NCBI GenBank assembly: GCA_035544835.1
Contig: DASZZV010000054.1
Location: 1 to 40,189, forward strand
Reading direction: 5' to 3'
Source of the DNA: DASZZV01 sp035544835
GTDB lineage: Bacteria; Acidobacteriota; Thermoanaerobaculia; Gp7-AA8
Length of the DNA: 40,189 nucleotides
A program made the position numbers and the translations under genes. A model generated the notes under the pieces. That model searched no databases and was not told the DNA's origin. It saw nothing but the letters and a program-made list of their open reading frames with translations. Shown here piece after piece: positions 9,186 through 15,849 of the stretch; within the stretch, counting starts at the first letter, position 1, and every line of letters starts with the position of its first letter.

Positions 9186-9554
9186 CTACTGGTATTTCAC
9201 CTTCAACGCGTCGAGCTCACCGAGTGCCTTGCGGAGGATGTTGACCACGTTGTGAACCTCGGAACCGTAGTAGCGAAGCTCGGCATCGCATTCGCCCATG
9301 GCATAGACGGCCTCGTCGCGCTCCAGCCGGTCACGCTCGAAACGAAGGCGCTCGGCGAGATCCTCGATCTCGCTGCGCAGGATGAACTGAACATCCTTCT
9401 CGCCCAGGTAGCGTTTGCACTGCGGGCAATGGATGGATTGATCCGCAGCGTTCTCCACCAGCTCGAAAACGAATTGGCGTTTGCACTCCGGGCACTCGAA
9501 GACTTCGGGCAACACGATGACCTCAGGATAGGCCTCGCGAAGAAGGAATTCCAA
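9186..9554 (-). CDS. Zinc-ribbon and coiled-coil protein, hypothetical
   Basis: Up to 122 residues. An N-terminal zinc ribbon is formed by CPEC (residues 21-24) and CPQC (about 43-46). A long amphipathic helical part follows (EIEDLAERLRFERDRLERDE) that is likely a coiled coil, ending in a helix NVVNILRKALGELDALKVKY. No enzyme family is recognised; such proteins are usually cytoplasmic adaptors or nucleic-acid-associated. The longest frame starts with TTG at 9554. A GTG at 9515 with GAGG five bases ahead of it is the better-supported start and keeps the whole ribbon. It is divergent from tRNA-Gln. Two decayed zinc-ribbon genes lie on the same strand at 13.3-14.8 kb and 15.9-16.2 kb. Confidence 0.75.
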   Translation of the reverse strand: MEFLLREAYPEVIVLPEVFECPECKRQFVFELVENAADQSIHCPQCKRYLGEKDVQFILRSEIEDLAERLRFERDRLERDEAVYAMGECDAELRYYGSEVHNVVNILRKALGELDALKVKYQ

Positions 9555-9556
9555 TC

Positions 9557-9585
9557 TTGACGATGGGGTTCGATGGGTCTAGGAT
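9557..9585 (+). promoter_or_regulatory. Sigma70-type promoter of tRNA-Gln
   Basis: TTGACG (9557-9562), a 17-bp spacer, then TAGGAT (9580-9585), placing transcription start about 10 nt before the tRNA at 9603. The good -35 and exact spacing support it; the -10 matches TATAAT at four of six bases. Confidence 0.6.
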
Positions 9586-9602
9586 TACGCGCCCATTGAT
9601 TC

Positions 9603-9676
9603 TGGGAGATCGTTCAATGGTAGGACAGCTGGCTCTGAACCAGTCAATCGGGGTTCGACTCCCTGTCTCCCAGCCA
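9603..9676 (+). tRNA. tRNA-Gln (anticodon CTG)
   Basis: A 74-nt cloverleaf with an encoded CCA. Acceptor stem TGGGAGA pairs with TCTCCCA (9666-9672), D stem GTTC with GGAC, anticodon stem GCTGG (9628-9632) with CCAGT (9640-9644), loop CTCTGAA with anticodon CTG at 9635-9637, and T arm with loop TTCGACT. Discriminator G9673 is followed by CCA. It decodes CAG (Gln). A T-run begins 2 nt after the CCA. Degenerate copies related to its 3' end and flank recur downstream at 10561, 11261, 11666, 12527 and 13248, marking it as a probable integration target. Confidence 0.97.
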
Positions 9677-9734
9677 CGTTTTTTTCGCCACTGTAGGAAG
9701 CGATCTGCGCGCCCGATTGTTGTAGGATGTCGAT

Positions 9735-9938
9735 ATGGCAGCAGCGACCTCTGGGACGACACGAAAGCCAACAGCACGCGTGACCCGCAGCTCCTCGAGC
9801 GGAGACTTCGTTGTTCGCCGAACCGCTCACGGGATTACTGTAAACGGCTACGAGGTTCTTGTGCCCCGCGGAGCGAGCGAAGTGCCACGCGGTCGCCTTC
9901 GCAGAGCTGTTCGCAATGCCGTATCGAAAAAAAAGTAG
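9735..9938 (+). CDS. Small basic hypothetical protein
   Basis: A 67-residue Arg/Lys/Ser-rich protein with no recognised family. AGGA lies 8 nt ahead of the ATG. Its 3' end overlaps the start of the next gene (9916) by 23 nt, the pattern of a coupled small partner. The middle segment (DFVVRRTAHGITVNGYEVLV) has beta-strand-like alternation. It could be a genuine small partner of the TIR-like protein or a chance ORF; there is no independent support. Confidence 0.4.
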   Translation: MAAATSGTTRKPTARVTRSSSSGDFVVRRTAHGITVNGYEVLVPRGASEVPRGRLRRAVRNAVSKKK

Positions 9939-10546
9939 TCGGCTTCCTGCCGATTACGCCCGGAACGTCTTCATTAACTGTCCGTTCGATGAAGAATACA
10001 AACCGATCTTCGAGGCGATCATTTTCACGGTGATGGTCTGCGGATTTCGTCCACTGTCCGCACGTCAGCGCCTCGACTCCAGCGAAATACGTCTCCACAA
10101 AATCATCGACCTAATCGCATCGTCGCGGCTGGCGATTCATGATCTCTCGAGAGCAGAGCCGACAACACTGCCGCGCTTCAATATGCCTTTTGGAGCTGGG
10201 GATCGACATCGGTTGCAAGGAGTTCAGCTCACAGCACCGCCAAAAGATAGCCCTGGTCTTCGAAAGGAGAAAATTCCTCTATCAGAAGTACATCTCTGAC
10301 ATCGCCGGTCAGGATCCGGAGGAACATCGGAACAAGCCGGAGATCGCTATCGGGAAAGTCCGTGACTGGCTTGCCACGGCTACATCAAGTGCTCTTCCCG
10401 GGCCAGCATCAATTTACGCGGAGTACCGTCGCTTTCGGAGAAACCTGCCGAAGGCACTCTCTGATTTGAATCTGGAATTGTCTGAAATGACCTTCGTCGA
10501 TTTCTGCCGGCTAATTGAGGATTTCCTGAGAGAAGAACTGACTTAG
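9916..10546 (+). pseudogene. TIR/deoxyribosyltransferase-like protein gene, broken by one inserted base
   Basis: Two adjoining frames together encode about 210 residues of a conserved but uncharacterised family. The first begins MPYRKK and contains RNVFINCPFDEEYKPIFEAI and RLAIHDLS; the second contains LGIDIGCKEF, QKIALVFERRKFLYQKYISD, and a helical C-terminus ending FLREELT. The FINCPFD...Y and hDLS pattern resembles the TIR/nucleoside 2-deoxyribosyltransferase fold (inference). Family sense requires MPFELG where the DNA reads MPFGAG, which is explained by one extra G at about 10192. It may be a true pseudogene or a sequencing error. It is the first unit behind tRNA-Gln and ends 14 nt before a repeat site. 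Confidence 0.7.
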
Positions 10547-10560
10547 GCATCCCTTGGCCG

Positions 10561-10590
10561 CGGTTCGAACTTTGTCCAAGTCTCCCCAGC
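10561..10590 (+). repeat. tRNA-Gln-related attachment-like site, copy 1
   Basis: CGGTTCGAACTTTGTCC then AAGTCTCCCCAGC. The second half resembles the tRNA-Gln 3' end (GTCTCCCAGCC at 9665-9675). The first half is shared with the other downstream copies but not with the tRNA. It lies 14 nt after the stop of the TIR-like gene. Confidence 0.6.
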
Positions 10591-10676
10591 GGCTTCCTTC
10601 AAACCACCCACCTGCCGTAATTCGCGGGGCTCAGCGCACGCACATGAGACATGAGCCCGGCCACGACGACATCTTG

Positions 10677-11153
10677 TCAGCCGCGTCGCGCTGCCTCAAT
10701 GGTGGGAATATCGATTTTCTTCATCGGCATCATCGCTTCGAAGGCACGCCTTGCCTCATCGCCACCAGCCGCGAGCGCGTCGGTTAGCGCCCGCGGTGTG
10801 ATCTGCCAGGAGAGGCCCCAGCGGTCCTTGCACCAGCCACACTGGCTTTCCTGCCCCCCATTGTTGACGATCGCGTTCCAGTAGCGGTCCGTCTCTTCCT
10901 GATTGTCCGTCGCGATCTGGAACGAAAAGGCCTCGCTGTGCCTGAACGCCGGGCCGCCGTTGAGACCGAGACAGGGAATGCCCAGAACAGTGAACTCCAC
11001 TGTCAGTACATCGCCCTTCTTACCGCCTGGGTAGTCCACAGGCACCTCGTGAACAGCGGTTACTTCACTATCCGGAAAGGTGGCGGCGTAAAAGCGCGCC
11101 GCCTCAACCGCGTCTTTGTCGAACCAGAGACAAATCGTGTTCTTTGGCTTCAT
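10677..11153 (-). CDS. VOC-superfamily protein (PhnB-like)
   Basis: A 158-residue protein of the glyoxalase/bleomycin-resistance (VOC) superfamily, PhnB/3-demethylubiquinone-methyltransferase-like subgroup. Visible marks are the N-terminal CLWFDKDAVEAARFYAATFP, the central VLTVEFTVLGIPCLGLNGGP with AFSFQIAT, and CGWCKDRWGLSWQITPRAL near residues 104-122, the hallmark of this subgroup. Most members have no proven reaction. The ATG at 11153 has GGGAG nine bases ahead. It is the only gene in the 9.7-13.3 kb array on the minus strand and lies between repeat copies at 10561 and 11261. Confidence 0.9.
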   Translation of the reverse strand: MKPKNTICLWFDKDAVEAARFYAATFPDSEVTAVHEVPVDYPGGKKGDVLTVEFTVLGIPCLGLNGGPAFRHSEAFSFQIATDNQEETDRYWNAIVNNGGQESQCGWCKDRWGLSWQITPRALTDALAAGGDEARRAFEAMMPMKKIDIPTIEAARRG

Positions 11154-11260
11154 GCTCGTTGGCTCCCTTGTGCTCGATCAGTGTCAGATGCTATCGGCCT
11201 GCGCGGCGAATTGTTCGGGCCCATTTGTTCGGGACAGAGTACGACGGATGGCGATCAGAG

Positions 11261-11292
11261 CGGTTCAAACTCCGCCTACGTGACGCCCAGCC
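11261..11292 (+). repeat. tRNA-Gln-related attachment-like site, weakest copy
   Basis: CGGTTCAAACTCCGCC, seven bases, then ACGCCCAGCC. It shares the CGGTTCRAAC half with the other copies and only CCCAGCC of the tRNA end. It falls in the gap between the minus-strand VOC gene and the DUF2442 gene, where a unit boundary would be expected. Confidence 0.4.
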
Positions 11293-11369
11293 GGCGGCGA
11301 TATGGACCGAGTTCGTTCAGGTTTTCCAGTTTCAGGACCTCTCAATCGAATTTCTCCGCTGGAGTAATC

Positions 11370-11651
11370 GTGTTCTACGACATCCGGACTGCTGAACCGC
11401 TTGCGAATCACAGGTTGCGTCTAGCATTCGACGACGGTGTCGAAGGCATCGTCGATTTGGGTGCGATGCTTCGATGGGAAGGGGTCTTCGAGTCTCTTCG
11501 CGACGAGCGGGAGTTCGAGAAGGTCCGGGTCAACACGGAAGCGGGCATCGTGGAATGGCCGAATGGTGCTGACCTCGACTCCATTGTTCTTTACGCGAAC
11601 ATCACGCGTCGATCGATTGAGGACGTGCTAAAAGCGACTGTGGCCCGATAG
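11370..11651 (+). CDS. DUF2442 family protein
   Basis: A 93-residue protein matching the DUF2442 pattern: N-terminal strands with LRLAFDDGVEGIVDL, then LRWEGVFESLRDEREFEKV and the characteristic IVEWPNGADLDSIVLY. In many genomes DUF2442 genes sit beside DUF4160 genes and have a toxin-antitoxin-like distribution; no DUF4160 partner is seen here. GGAG five bases ahead of GTG 11370 sets the start. It ends 14 nt before an attachment-like repeat. No activity is established for the family. Confidence 0.85.
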   Translation: MFYDIRTAEPLANHRLRLAFDDGVEGIVDLGAMLRWEGVFESLRDEREFEKVRVNTEAGIVEWPNGADLDSIVLYANITRRSIEDVLKATVAR

Positions 11652-11665
11652 CGGGATCGCGGCCA

Positions 11666-11700
11666 GAGTTCGAACTTCGTCCAAGACTCCCAGCCACGTT
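11666..11700 (+). repeat. tRNA-Gln-related attachment-like site, copy 3
   Basis: GAGTTCGAACTTCGTCC followed by AAGACTCCCAGCCACGTT. The stretch CTCCCAGCCACGTT equals the tRNA-Gln 3' terminus plus its flank (9667-9680). It lies 14 nt behind the DUF2442 stop codon. Confidence 0.75.
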
Positions 11701-11799
11701 CTAAAGGCTTCATTGCACGCGACTTTCGAGGCTTCGTGGGTGCCATGGCACGGTCGGAGTCAGCGTTTCCCTCCATCGTTCCGCGAAGGAGGCGCGAAC

Positions 11800-11844
11800 T
11801 TGACAAGTCCAATCTGGTACCTATCATTGGTAGGTACTAGGAGG
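11800..11844 (+). promoter_or_regulatory. vapBC promoter, palindromic operator and ribosome-binding site
   Basis: TTGACA (11800-11805), a 16-bp spacer, and TATCAT (11822-11827) form a strong sigma70 promoter. An exact inverted repeat GTACCTA (11817-11823) / TAGGTAC (11831-11837) overlaps the -10 box, as expected for autorepression by the VapB-VapC complex. AGGAGG (11839-11844) stands 8 nt before the GTG start at 11853. Confidence 0.75.
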
Positions 11845-11852
11845 GGCTGATC

Positions 11853-12086
11853 GTGAATCACAAGACGGCGAGCGTTTTCTGGACCGGGAGGAGTCAGGCG
11901 GTACGCCTTCCCAAAGAGTTCCGTTTCGAAGGCGACACTGTCCTGGTACGCCGGGAAGGGAAGGCCGTGATTCTCGAGCCCACCCATGAATGGCCCGAGG
12001 GGTATGTGGATTCATTCTCGGGCATTTCCGAAGACTTCGAACGACCGTCGCAGGGTGAGATTGAGAAGCGACGAAAGCTTGGATGA
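11853..12086 (+). CDS. vapB: Antitoxin VapB (AbrB/SpoVT-type)
   Basis: A 77-residue antitoxin with an N-terminal swapped-hairpin AbrB-type DNA-binding domain (KTASVFWTGRSQAVRLPKEF, then a strand VILEP near residue 39) and an acidic, flexible C-terminus that normally threads into the toxin. It should neutralise VapC and repress its own promoter through the palindrome over the -10 box. The start is GTG with a near-perfect AGGAGG. The stop codon is immediately followed by the first possible toxin start, so translation is likely coupled. Confidence 0.93.
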   Translation: MNHKTASVFWTGRSQAVRLPKEFRFEGDTVLVRREGKAVILEPTHEWPEGYVDSFSGISEDFERPSQGEIEKRRKLG

Positions 12087-12491
12087 GTGCGGATGCCATT
12101 CCTTCTCGATTCCGATACGTGCATCTACGCGCTCAAGGGAAATCGCAACGTTCTCGAAACTCTACTCTCCAAGAGCAGAGAAGAGATTCTGGTCAGCGTG
12201 ATCACCGAGGCGGAGCTCCGGACGGGCGCCGCCAAAAGCTCTTTTCCTAGCAAGACCCTGCGGCTTGTCGAGAATTTTCTTCGTCCGCTCACGGTCGTTG
12301 ATTTCACGTCAGGCGACGCCATCGCGTACGCGCAGGTTCGCGCGAAGCTCGAGCGCACCGGGAAGACAATCGGACCGCTCGATACGCTCATCGCCGCGCA
12401 AGCTGTAGCTGGTAACTTCACGCTCGTCTCGAACAACGAGCGCGGGTTCCGACGAGTTCCAGGTATTGATCTGGAGAACTGGGCTCGATGA
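12087..12491 (+). CDS. vapC: Toxin VapC, PIN-domain ribonuclease
   Basis: A 134-residue PIN-domain RNase (Mg-dependent); family members cut tRNA or rRNA and arrest growth when not held by VapB. Acidic active-site residues are visible: D8 in LLDSD, E43 in TEAEL, D99 in GPLDTLIAAQA, and the final motif VSNNERGFRRVPGIDLENW. All look intact. The start is either GTG 12087, directly behind the vapB stop, or ATG 12093. It ends 35 nt before an attachment-like repeat, so vapBC with its own promoter forms one complete unit of the array. Confidence 0.94.
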   Translation: MRMPFLLDSDTCIYALKGNRNVLETLLSKSREEILVSVITEAELRTGAAKSSFPSKTLRLVENFLRPLTVVDFTSGDAIAYAQVRAKLERTGKTIGPLDTLIAAQAVAGNFTLVSNNERGFRRVPGIDLENWAR

Positions 12492-12526
12492 GGACGGTGA
12501 AGGCCTCAATGGAAAGCGAGCCGCGG

Positions 12527-12571
12527 CGGTTCAAACTTCGTCCCTGTCTCCCAGCCACGTCTTCTTCGCCA
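12527..12571 (+). repeat. tRNA-Gln-related attachment-like site, best copy
   Basis: CGGTTCAAACTTCGTCC followed at 12544-12571 by a 28-bp block starting CTGTCTCCCAGCCACG and ending TTCGCCA. That block matches tRNA-Gln positions 9663-9690 at 26 of 28 bases (two T-to-C changes), and the match continues past the CCA into the 3' flank. It follows vapC and precedes the nucleotidyltransferase unit. Confidence 0.85.
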
Positions 12572-12589
12572 TCCTGCTACCATCACACT

Positions 12590-12808
12590 ATGAAACGTTT
12601 TTCGCGGCGCCCGGAGGGTGAGGATGCCGTTGCGGATGCCGCCGTTCTGCAGCGGACGATGAATCGCCTTCGGGGTGGCGCGCTGATCCCACGAGGCGTC
12701 TATCGGTTTCGCAGCCACGAGGAGGCGGACGAATGGATGATCCGGGAGATGGCGAATACTCACGCGCACCTGAGCTCGAAGACCTCCTCTCGCTCTGTAA
12801 AGCCCTGA
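12590..12808 (+). CDS. Small partner protein of nucleotidyltransferase module 1
   Basis: A 72-residue basic protein (MKRFSRRPEGED, then VYRFRSHEEADEWMIREMA) of a type often seen directly ahead of nucleotidyltransferase genes. It is likely a coupled antitoxin-like partner (inference). The start is the ATG 18 nt downstream of the attachment-like repeat; the frame is open further upstream but that part crosses the repeat. The 3' end overlaps the next ORF by 76 nt in another frame. Intact. Confidence 0.65.
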   Translation: MKRFSRRPEGEDAVADAAVLQRTMNRLRGGALIPRGVYRFRSHEEADEWMIREMANTHAHLSSKTSSRSVKP

Positions 12809-13230
12809 ATGACCACGGCGTACGTTACGTGCTGATAGGCGGGTTTGCCGTTATCCTTCATGGTTACGTCCGTGGTACCAAGGACATCGACTTTCTGGTC
12901 GACGCTTCTGACGAAAATATTGCAGCGCTGAAACTGGCGATGAGCTTCCTGCCGGATAACGCAGCGGCGCTGATTTCGAATGATGATGTTGCCAGGTATC
13001 AGGTTGTCAGAATTGCCGATGAGGTCGTCGTCGATCTATTGGCCTCCGCGTGCGGCGTCGATTACGAAAAGGCCGTTCGCTCGGGGATCGAGATAAAGAA
13101 CGTAGCCGGCATCTTGATCCCTGTCGCCTCCAAAAAACTACTCATTGAGACGAAGCAAACCATTCGTCCCAGCGATGCCGCGGACGTGCTTTTCCTGCGA
13201 GCGCGGATCGAAGCCGACGAGAATTCATAG
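12733..13230 (+). CDS. Nucleotidyltransferase-fold protein, module 1
   Basis: Up to 165 residues of the polymerase-beta-like nucleotidyltransferase superfamily. GGFAV (residues 36-40) and the metal-binding DID (51-53) in TKDIDFLVD are conserved, followed by DEVVVDLLAS with the third acidic residue. Members act as antitoxin-like or toxin-like nucleotidyl transferases in MNT/HEPN, AbiEii or related modules; which applies here is unknown. The ATG at 12733 lies deep inside the partner gene, so a later non-ATG start is possible. A relic of a close copy is at 15042-15092. It ends 17 nt before an attachment-like repeat. Confidence 0.85.
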   Translation: MDDPGDGEYSRAPELEDLLSLCKALNDHGVRYVLIGGFAVILHGYVRGTKDIDFLVDASDENIAALKLAMSFLPDNAAALISNDDVARYQVVRIADEVVVDLLASACGVDYEKAVRSGIEIKNVAGILIPVASKKLLIETKQTIRPSDAADVLFLRARIEADENS

Positions 13231-13247
13231 TTCTCGAACGAGCGCAG

Positions 13248-13290
13248 CGGTTCGAGCTTCGTCCGGCCCGTTTCCAGCCACGCTTTTTTT
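13248..13290 (+). repeat. tRNA-Gln-related attachment-like site, last copy
   Basis: CGGTTCGAGCTTCGTCC, then CGTTTCCAGCCACGC and a T7 run, echoing the tRNA 3' end and the T-run behind it (9678-9685). No further copy is seen to the right, so this is the distal boundary of the array. Confidence 0.65.
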
Positions 13291-13336
13291 ACTCTCCGCA
13301 TTTGTGAATCGCGGAGAAATAGTCTCCTTCGTGCTG

Positions 13337-14754
13337 TCACGTGCGCCTGACCGTCGCCATCGCGTCGTCGCCACCTGCTGACACCACGGAGTCGAGTGCC
13401 ATGGCCTGGCGTTCGATGTCATCACAGAGAGCTCTCACGTTGTCGCTGATCTGGCGTAGCGCGGACGGAGTCTCGGTCAGGCGCGACCGGAGCGACGCGA
13501 CATGAGCCAGCGCTCTGAGCATCTCCACGCGGCGGTTGCTCCTTTCCCTGGCTTCTTCGATCCGAGCCGACAATGCGTGGATCAACTCGACCTGCTTCTC
13601 GAGCAGCGTCCGCATCGGAGCGAACTCGTCACCCGCCGTCGCCGGCGCGGCCAGAGCCTCGATCTTTTCGATGAGGCGTTCTTCGTCGCCGGGCTCGATG
13701 TTGCGCGCCAGATCGGCGATCTCCCGCTCGGCCTGATCAATCGACGCTACGAGCTGCCGGGCGGCAACCGCCGCCTGCGCGCCGGAGGGGGCGCAAAGGT
13801 CCCGACAGCTCCTCGGCGTGGCGGAGGATCGACTGCATGTGGCCGTGAGGCGACTCCGAGCGGAGGGTGGTCTCGGGTCGCGAAGCCGGTGCGAGGATCG
13901 CCGCGATGTGCGGCCGGGCCCAGAAGCTCACACGGCTCGGAGGGATGGACATCATCACGCGATTGACATCGGCCTCGGCGAGCCCTCTGCGTTTCAGGTC
14001 GCGCCTCGCCCGGACCGTCAACAGAGCCCACGCCACGACAAGGGCCGCAAAGCCACCGTTGCTCATCGCGAAAAGCCCCGGATTCTGGTCGTAGTTGAAG
14101 GCGAAGTCTAAGAAGGGCTCTCCCATGAAGCACATGAATGTGTAGAGGACGAAGATGTAGGCAACGAAAACGTGAATCGACCATCGGAGATGCCTCACCG
14201 TGGCCGGCAGTCTGTCCCAGGCATTCCCCCGCAGGCGCAGCGCGCGCGGATACCACCAGAGCCACCACGCCGGCTCGCGCCAGATGACGCTCTGCGACCG
14301 CCTGAGAGAGAATCCATCACCCCGCAGGCGCGTGACGAGGAACAGGTAGAAGAATACAAAGAGTGGCGATGACCATGATCATCCACTGAGTGAGAACCCC
14401 GGCGAACGCTTCGAGAGGGTTAGAGGGCGCCCGCGCCGGACCCTGCTTGTGAGACAACAACAACGCGTAGATCAGCATCAACCCCCAAGTGATCGCCAGA
14501 CCAGGAATTCCACGGCCTTCCACCGCAAGGAGCTTCGCGGCAAGCGCCCTTCGGATCGGGTCTCCGGCGGCTGCCGTCGCTGCAGGAGCCATGGCGCCGC
14601 ACTGGGGGCAGAAGCGCACGTCATCATCCAGCTCCGTGTGGCACTTCGCGCACTCCACGGTATCTGCCTTCAGCCCTTCACCGAAGAAACAAACCGGACA
14701 AAGGTTCCGTTCGGCATCGATCTCGGTACTGCATCGCGAACAGTTGCGGGTCAT
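13337..14754 (-). pseudogene. Zinc-ribbon membrane protein gene with two frameshifts
   Basis: Three successive minus-strand frames together give one protein of about 470 residues. The first (14754 to about 14320) has two CxxC zinc ribbons (CSRCSTEI...CPVC, CAKCHTEL...CPQC) and a membrane helix. The second (to about 13790) continues with helices HVFVAYIFVLYTF and FAALVVAWALLTVRARR. The third has a coiled coil ending DDAMATVRRT. The frame must change near 14355 (one base lost around CACTCTTTG) and near 13790 at a run of five G. The ATG at 14754 has AGGAGG 7 nt ahead. It is either a decaying gene or a run of sequencing errors. Confidence 0.7.
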
Positions 14755-15120
14755 GTTCAACCCTCCTGTCTCTCTATAAAGAAATCAGCGTGGCGAGAAG
14801 GCGGATCAGAGTCTGGATTGGCCGGAACTGGCTGGCCCGGGGACTGTCAAGGCGAGGCTGCTCAATCTGCGGCACGGCGGCGCCATGCTACGTCATTCCA
14901 GTGGCCAGACTGAAACGTGCCGGGTTGTGGCGCAATTAGGGCTGCAACTGACTTTCGATCACGGATCGGAAGGAGAGATCGGTCTTCGTTCACAGATCTT
15001 GTACATGAGTTTTCTCTAACGCTCCTGGTACCAGAGATCCCGACTTTCCGATCGACGCCTCGGACGAAAACATTGCGGCGCGGAAGCAAGCGCTCGTCCG
15101 GTGCGTCGTATGATCATCGT
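14755..15120. other. Gene-free stretch holding a nucleotidyltransferase relic
   Basis: About 370 bp without an intact gene. It contains the upstream region of the zinc-ribbon pseudogene, then unassigned sequence. The last 80 bp contain a degraded nucleotidyltransferase fragment, listed separately. The long plus-strand frame through it (from 14917) does not look like protein before 15121. No clear promoter was found. Confidence 0.5.
15042..15092 (+). pseudogene. Relic of a module-1-type nucleotidyltransferase
   Basis: The 51 bp align without gaps to 12889-12939 of the intact gene at 41 of 51 positions, and most differences are at third codon positions. The fragment reads DFPIDASDENIAARKQA against DFLVDASDENIAALKLA. 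The rest of the gene is missing. It directly precedes nucleotidyltransferase module 2, suggesting replacement or turnover at this locus. Confidence 0.7.
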
Positions 15121-15621
15121 GTGAACCGGTTCTCGGAGGCGCTTGCTGTCATCGAACGCATGAAGGGCGAGGGTGTCGTTACTGAATACGCAATTGGCGG
15201 CGCGATGGCCCTGGTTTTCTGGTCCGAGCCGATACCAACGTTCGATTTGGACGTGTTCGTATTGATCCCGTCATCATCTCTGCTCGTCTCACTCGCGCCG
15301 ATCTACGACTGGGCTCGCCACAACGGCTTCAGCGAAGAGGCGGAGCACCTCCTGATTGCCGGCATTCCGGTTCAGCTCATTCCCGCGCATAACGCACTCG
15401 CTGAGGAGGCTGTCCGAGAAGCCGCTTTGCTCGATTACGACGGTTCGCCTGTGCGCGTCATTCGACCCGAATATCTAATTGCTCTATACCTTGAGCCGGG
15501 CGCACGAACGGCGAAACGCCTGCAGCGCGTTGCGGCCCTCATGGAAGAAGGCAACGTCGATGGCGAGGTGTTGAGCGACCTCGTGGCACGGTATAAGCTC
15601 ACGCTACCGACTTATGACTAG
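15121..15621 (+). CDS. Nucleotidyltransferase-fold protein, module 2
   Basis: A 166-residue nucleotidyltransferase-superfamily protein of the short AbiEii-like kind. GGAMAL (residues 26-31) and DLD (42-44) in TFDLDVFV carry the glycine and metal-binding motifs, and VRVIRPEYLIALYLEPG is the usual C-terminal motif. Target and polarity (toxin or antitoxin) are unknown. The frame is open upstream, but protein-like sequence begins only at GTG 15121 (VNRFSEALAVIERM); no strong ribosome-binding site is visible. It overlaps its small partner by 8 nt. Confidence 0.85.
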   Translation: MNRFSEALAVIERMKGEGVVTEYAIGGAMALVFWSEPIPTFDLDVFVLIPSSSLLVSLAPIYDWARHNGFSEEAEHLLIAGIPVQLIPAHNALAEEAVREAALLDYDGSPVRVIRPEYLIALYLEPGARTAKRLQRVAALMEEGNVDGEVLSDLVARYKLTLPTYD

Positions 15622-15817
15622 AGTTCATGCCGATGTTTACGAGCGACTCCGTGAGGGTAAGCGAACGCTCCGGAACCAGCGTCGCGCGATGTCTCTGGCA
15701 GAGAAGGTCGCACAGGTGGTCGAGCTCCAGCGCCTCGTTCTCCCCGCAATTCGCGCGAATCGCACGATCGAACCATGGAAACGTGTTTGGGATCTCAACT
15801 CCTCAACCACTGCGTAG
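15614..15817 (+). CDS. Small partner protein of nucleotidyltransferase module 2
   Basis: A 67-residue basic helical protein (MSLAEKVAQVVELQRLVLP, then PWKRVWDL) of a type that follows AbiEii-like nucleotidyltransferase genes. The ATG overlaps the upstream stop by 8 nt, a strong sign of translational coupling. It probably binds or regulates the nucleotidyltransferase (inference). Intact. Confidence 0.75.
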   Translation: MTRVHADVYERLREGKRTLRNQRRAMSLAEKVAQVVELQRLVLPAIRANRTIEPWKRVWDLNSSTTA

Positions 15818-15849
15818 GTCGTGCGAGGATGAGTCGCTGCGTATTTGTA

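Noticed and set aside
10561..13290. Integron attC sites
   Set aside because: The position behind genes fits, but no RYYYAAC / GTTRRRY cores were found and no integrase is present; the sites relate to tRNA-Gln instead.
13747..14268. 173-codon minus-strand frame
   Set aside because: Out-of-frame shadow of the frameshifted zinc-ribbon gene; the helical continuation is in the other frame.
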